NCBI GenBank assembly: GCA_034440115.1
Contig: JAWXBM010000064.1
Location: 1 to 47,229 of the forward strand
Direction: 5' to 3'
DNA length: 47,229 nucleotides
Source: JAWXBM01 sp034440115
GTDB lineage: Bacteria > Pseudomonadota > Gammaproteobacteria > Xanthomonadales > SZUA-36
Shown here: positions 46,328 through 47,229 of the stretch, piece after piece
How positions within the stretch are numbered: position 1 is the first letter of the stretch
How the letters are laid out: every line of letters begins with the position of its first letter
Translations under genes and position numbers: made by a program
The notes under the pieces: model-generated
Told to the model about the DNA's origin: nothing
The model's input: the letters and a program-made list of their open reading frames with translations, nothing else
Databases searched by the model: none

Positions 46328-47229
46328 TTGAAAAATCGAATCACGAACTGTTTCAAAATCCTAGGTCTTGGCATTGTTAGCCTTGGTCTTGCAGCCAATG
46401 TAATGGCCCAGTCAGCAGAACTAGAGGCAAAAGCCAATCGCCTGACGGTTGAACACCTGTTGCAACTGGCTGATGTCAGCGAACCGCAATTCAGCCCCGA
46501 AGGCGACTGGATTGCTTATACCGTGAGTAAAGATGATGCTGAAGCAGACGAAGTGCGCAGCCGCATCTGGATGGTGCCAGCCAAGGGAGGCGAAGCGGTT
46601 GCAATGACCGCGGCAGACCAATCGTCCTCGCATCCTCGCTGGAGCCCGGATGGCAAATACCTGGCCTTTCTGTCCGGTCGCGATGAGGGGCCAACGCAAG
46701 TCTATCGCCTGTCCCGCCATGGCGGTGAGGCGCAAGCGATCACCGAAACACCGCAATCGGTAAACAGCTTTGCCTGGTCGCCCGATTCAACATCACTGCT
46801 GCTGGAATTACAGGATGCATCTGCGGCCGAATTGGCGGCAGCCGATGATGACAGCAGCAACGACGATAAAGCAGCACCGCCTGTGGTGATTGATCGCCAA
46901 CAATTCAAAATGGATTATGTGGGCTACCTGGACCGTCGACGCACTCACCTATACCGGCTGGACTTCGCTTCGAAAAAGCTGGACCAACTGACTTTTGGCG
47001 ACTTTGATGACAGTGAAGGGCGTTGGTCACCGGATGGCAGCCGCATCGCCTTTACCAGCAACCGAACTGAAAACGCCGACGCGAATTACAACAGCGATAT
47101 CTGGGTAATTCCTGCCACGGTCGGAGAAGCCCCTGCCGAGCCACTGAGAATTACCAGCAATCCCGGCGCCGATGCCAGCCCGTCCTGGAGTCCGAATGGC
47201 GAGCTCATTGCCCATACTGCCATTATCGA
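46328..47229 (+). CDS. S9-family prolyl oligopeptidase-type peptidase, N-terminal part (runs off window)
   Basis: The frame starts at TTG 46328 (LKNRITNCFKILGLGIVSLG), giving a signal peptide cleaved near NVMAQSAE, and is open to the right edge (300 codons). It shows the WD/TolB-like beta-propeller of S9 peptidases: PQFSPEGDWIAYTVSKDDAE, SSHPRWSPDGKYLAFLSGRD, SVNSFAWSPDSTSLLLELQD, EGRWSPDGSRIAFTSNRTE and SPSWSPNGELIAHT. An acidic loop (AAADDDSSNDDKAAPP) is inserted after blade three. The catalytic alpha/beta hydrolase domain lies beyond the window. Family members are periplasmic or outer-membrane di/tripeptidases. Confidence 0.88.
   Translation, partial: MKNRITNCFKILGLGIVSLGLAANVMAQSAELEAKANRLTVEHLLQLADVSEPQFSPEGDWIAYTVSKDDAEADEVRSRIWMVPAKGGEAVAMTAADQSSSHPRWSPDGKYLAFLSGRDEGPTQVYRLSRHGGEAQAITETPQSVNSFAWSPDSTSLLLELQDASAAELAAADDDSSNDDKAAPPVVIDRQQFKMDYVGYLDRRRTHLYRLDFASKKLDQLTFGDFDDSEGRWSPDGSRIAFTSNRTENADANYNSDIWVIPATVGEAPAEPLRITSNPGADASPSWSPNGELIAHTAII

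Overview
The window reads as a moderately GC-rich gammaproteobacterial chromosome segment, probably from a marine or environmental lineage. This rests on a Mtr-like aromatic amino acid permease, RapA, RecQ, a fused isobutyryl-CoA mutase (IcmF), DUF6152/DUF6644 genes, a class D sortase of the Gram-negative type and two RAYT transposases. No rRNA, tRNA, CRISPR array, prophage or integrase was seen, and I cannot name a genus.

Layout. 0-11.6 kb: the edge of a KaiC gene, a GNAT acetyltransferase, a DUF3300 exported protein, a QueG-like 4Fe-4S protein, a tryptophan-type permease with a possible leader ORF, a RIO kinase, DUF1993, a secreted zinc-protease-like protein with a small exported partner, and an exported protein with an Hcp-like segment. 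11.7-13.5 kb: recQ. 13.5-21.4 kb: a chain of conflict modules. These are an AAA ATPase-DUF4435 fusion (PARIS-like), a toxin-antitoxin-SecB chaperone (TAC) operon, a HigA-type antitoxin with a decayed toxin, an HTH/nucleotidyltransferase pair, a FitAB (VapBC-like) pair and a decayed SWIM/DUF6880 gene. 21.4-25.0 kb: isochorismatase and amidohydrolase genes divergent from an Nramp-like transporter that lacks the metal-site motifs. 26-29.2 kb: a class D sortase, its LPNTA substrate and an M48 lipoprotein protease. 29.3-32.4 kb: a DUF6644 x2, exported protein, DUF6152, exported protein cluster. 32.5-47.2 kb: rapA, RAYT A, a lytic transglycosylase, two membrane glycosyltransferases, RAYT B, icmF and the start of an S9 peptidase.

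The dominant non-genic signal is a family of repeats ending in GGGGTCAGAGTAAA or its complement. They lie in most larger intergenic spaces, separate the modules of the conflict cluster and sometimes supply the stop codon of a resident gene. Many of the longer copies encode, in reading frame, the last 20-60 residues of a RAYT transposase up to a stop codon that lies inside the terminal repeat (CTCTGACCCC). The two intact RAYT genes have the same arrangement. I read the repeats as deletion derivatives made of the transposase 3' end. Two further repeat families occur in pairs (about 175 bp, and 161-184 bp with TCCTACACGA ends). A separate hairpin element (ATCCCGGG/CCCGGGAT) is inserted in frame twice in icmF.

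The best leads are the TAC operon with its palindromic operator, the sortase/LPNTA pair, the PARIS-like fusion, the transposase-tail repeats and the in-frame hairpins in icmF.
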